Shown: piece by piece, positions 62,710 through 64,000 of the stretch
Position numbering within the stretch: the stretch's first letter is position 1
How the letters are laid out: each line of letters opens with the position of its first letter
Assembly: GCF_021742065.1 (NCBI RefSeq)
Contig: NZ_JAKKIE010000018.1
Span: 6,610 to 70,609 of the forward strand
Origin: Rhizorhapis sp. SPR117
GTDB taxonomy: Bacteria; Pseudomonadota; Alphaproteobacteria; Sphingomonadales; Sphingomonadaceae
Direction: 5' to 3'
DNA length: 64,000 nt
Position numbers and translations under genes: made by a program
The notes under the pieces: model-generated
Told to the model about the DNA's origin: nothing
Database searches by the model: none
What the model saw: only the letters and a program-made list of their open reading frames with translations

Positions 62710-62834
62710 TAAGAGAGCAGCCGCAGCCAAGGGCGCAGCATATTCACAAGCGGTGTTCCGGCATCTTTTTTTAAACGTTTTGTCGCGGCGCTTGAGGAAC
62801 TGACCGGCCCCCGCCGAGTGGTCCGGGTTGATTG
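62700..62834. mobile_element. intergenic tail with a probable IS end (from about 62803)
   Basis: From 62803 the + strand reads TGACCGGCCCCCGCCGAGTG, which looks like the outer end of an IS3-type element next to the transposase C-terminus coded on the minus strand (62835-62900). The opposite end is not in the window or is lost. The 90 bases before it hold a T-run (TTTTTTT near 62768) without a clear stem. Identification is by look and position only. Confidence 0.45.
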
Positions 62835-63029
62835 TTAGTGCATTATTGCTGGCGGCGTTGCTGTTTCCGGGGCTGGCGGACGATAGCCGAGACTGCTGTG
62901 AACCAGAAGATCGCGGTGCAGTTGCCTGATATGGTTTTCAGTCGGCACAATCGCGTCGAACGAGGCGAAGATCGTTTCCATCACTTCGGCGTATATCTGG
63001 GCGGCCCCGCTCGCTACCAGCGAACCGTC
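62835..63029 (-). pseudogene. decayed Fic-family fragment fused to a transposase C-terminus
   Basis: A 64-codon open stretch with no start codon, bounded by stops. Reading minus: the first ~44 residues contain 'QIYAEVMETIFASF' and 'TENHIRQLHRDLLVHS', a strong match to the region before the catalytic HxFx motif of Fic (AMPylation) proteins. The frame continues directly as 'HSSLGYRPPAPETATPP', the C-terminus of IS3-type transposases, and stops at TAA (62837-62835). The shared 'HSS' may be the recombination point. The Fic catalytic motif is not present, so no product is functional. Upstream on the minus strand, further Fic-like frames are not readable (stop at 63032). Confidence 0.65.
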
Positions 63030-63082
63030 TTAAATGCCACGTTGGTCTGACAGAACCCGTCTAGCCCGCCAAGCGATGCTTG

Positions 63083-63874
63083 CTATTGGATGTCGAAAGA
63101 GACAGTCCCATCCGGATTTATGACATCAAGTCGATTGTCGCAGACATATTCCGGGATTTGGTAATTGTCGTTACGCTTATATACCCAAGTGAAGTTGTAG
63201 GGCGTTTTTAGATATCCCGGGTCTTTGATCGAGATATCCGCTTGCAGCATGTCGTCTGCGATCAGCCTGTAATGCTCTGTGATTGTCATTGCATCACTAT
63301 GGGGGATTTCAAAAAACTCGACGTCCTCTCGCACCCCGCGCGTCTCGATCACCAGCGTGTCACCCTTCCAATGCGCTGATGAGAAGCCAGTATATGTTGG
63401 CGCGAGGTCGTCGGGCTTCGGAAATGGCGTATCCAGATATATCCGGCGGGTCTGCATGAAAATCTCAGCCAATACCGTGATCTGCCCCGGAGTCTGAAGT
63501 ATCTGGATCGGGTAGATGGCCTGCATGATGGTTGGCATGCCTTCGGGAAGGCACTGTGTGCTGGGGTCGACCAGCGGCGTGCCGGCTTTCAGCGCGGCCG
63601 CTCGCTTGGCTCGCTGCGCTTTCCACTGGCTTGCATAGGGCTCTTCGAGATCGGGCCCGTCGCCAGGCGGTTGAACGTCATCAAAGCCGTCGCTGTCCTC
63701 CGGGAAGGGGCTGGGATAGCGCTCCCACACACCTGTAATATTTGGCTCTGCCTTGACGTTCACGGTGTCGTTCGCCCCAGTCGGAGCAGCAGGTGAAACC
63801 ATGGCGGCGGCCCCCGGCCCGTACAGCGCCAAAGCCGACGCAACAGCGAAACCCGCGACATGTCTGAAATTCAT
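63083..63874 (-). CDS. secreted protein of unknown function
   Basis: 263 aa with a signal peptide (MNFRHVAGFAVASALALYG...AAAM) and a mature, hydrophilic body containing 'NITGVWERYPSPFPED', 'DPSTQCLPEGMPTIM', 'EIFMQTRRIYLD', 'HWKGDTLVIETRGV' and 'ITEHYRLIADDML'. Two cysteines lie in the mature part. I do not recognise a domain name; similar proteins of this pattern occur in sphingomonads as secreted hypotheticals (from memory). ATG at 63874 is chosen as it opens the signal peptide; a start at 63958 would add 28 residues. It is opposite in strand to the TonB receptor, with the Fic/IS remnant between. Confidence 0.75.
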   Translation of the reverse strand: MNFRHVAGFAVASALALYGPGAAAMVSPAAPTGANDTVNVKAEPNITGVWERYPSPFPEDSDGFDDVQPPGDGPDLEEPYASQWKAQRAKRAAALKAGTPLVDPSTQCLPEGMPTIMQAIYPIQILQTPGQITVLAEIFMQTRRIYLDTPFPKPDDLAPTYTGFSSAHWKGDTLVIETRGVREDVEFFEIPHSDAMTITEHYRLIADDMLQADISIKDPGYLKTPYNFTWVYKRNDNYQIPEYVCDNRLDVINPDGTVSFDIQ

Positions 63875-64000
63875 TGCATCCCTCAGTCTTATACTAACTC
63901 GATTGCGTAATGATATATTGGAGCTGAATGACTGACCGGCTGATGCCGGTAGGATCAAGTGGAGGGGCTGAAGCCGTTTCTGTGGGAATGCCGGTCCAGG
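63875..64000. other. right-edge region
   Basis: Upstream of the secreted-protein gene. A hairpin ACCGGC-TGAT-GCCGGT lies at 63935-63950. On the minus strand the last ~50 bases are open up to a TGA and may be the end of another gene or element cut by the window edge; nothing recognisable is seen. Confidence 0.3.

Noticed and set aside
62832..63050. + strand reading frame over the Fic/IS remnant
   Set aside because: It is antisense to the recognisable Fic/transposase residues and has no family signature.

Overview
The window looks like chromosomal DNA of an alphaproteobacterium of the Sphingomonadaceae (Sphingobium/Sphingomonas-like). This rests on gene content and recognised family types, not on a search. 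The supporting signs are an F1-only atpHAGDC operon, AddAB of the alphaproteobacterial type, a DivL-type pseudokinase with Tyr in place of the phospho-acceptor His, a perfect CtrA-type box (TTAA-N7-TTAA), an alphaproteobacterial SOS box (GAAC-N7-GAAC) before uvrA, and a PEPxSWAMM-type PEP-CTERM protein. Nearly all of the sequence is ordinary, densely packed housekeeping coding DNA. I see no rRNA, tRNA, CRISPR array, prophage or intact insertion sequence.

Layout. 1-7.9 kb: a uracil-DNA-glycosylase-like gene (cut by the left edge), a soluble lytic transglycosylase, moaB, secA (minus strand), argJ and an inositol-monophosphatase-family gene. 7.9-19.3 kb (minus strand): a tightly coupled series divL-tsaE-amgK-murU-addB-addA, joined by 4-8 bp stop/start overlaps, then trxA; it combines cell-cycle signalling, tRNA modification, peptidoglycan recycling and double-strand-break repair. 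19.4-30.9 kb: ahcY with a SahR-like palindrome upstream, an MFS exporter, dnaE, a radical SAM protein, a VOC protein, a LytS/LytTR-type two-component pair, an HD-domain protein resembling di-iron oxygenases, and an HxlR-family regulator. 31.2-38.8 kb: the long RSH (p)ppGpp enzyme, a GIN-domain protein, carD, fdxA, an M23 peptidase behind the CtrA-type box, hemB and a gamma-carbonic-anhydrase-like gene. 38.7-45.6 kb (minus strand): a PEP-CTERM/exosortase-A associated set (sugar transferase, PrsK kinase, PrsR sigma-54 activator, TPR protein) without an exosortase. 45.7-49.4 kb: yqaA, a 44-residue lipoprotein, ada and a membrane-anchored trypsin-like protease. 49.6-54.8 kb: the F1 ATP synthase operon, interrupted by a REP-like palindrome (between atpA and atpG) and by an AT-richer lipoprotein gene (between atpD and atpC). 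55.1-64 kb: a PEP-CTERM protein, uvrA (carrying an in-frame palindromic insertion), an M48 metalloprotease, a TonB-dependent receptor, a decayed Fic/transposase chimera and a secreted protein of unknown function.

How it fits together: DivL, CtrA and the M23 peptidase point to cell-cycle control of the envelope; AddAB, UvrA, Ada and the UDG-like gene cover DNA repair; AmgK and MurU recycle MurNAc released by enzymes such as the lytic transglycosylase. The most unusual points are the foreign-looking lipoprotein gene coupled to atpC, the palindromic element translated inside uvrA, the Fic/IS fossil, and the regulatory sites before ahcY, the MFS gene, the HxlR gene, the M23 gene and uvrA.
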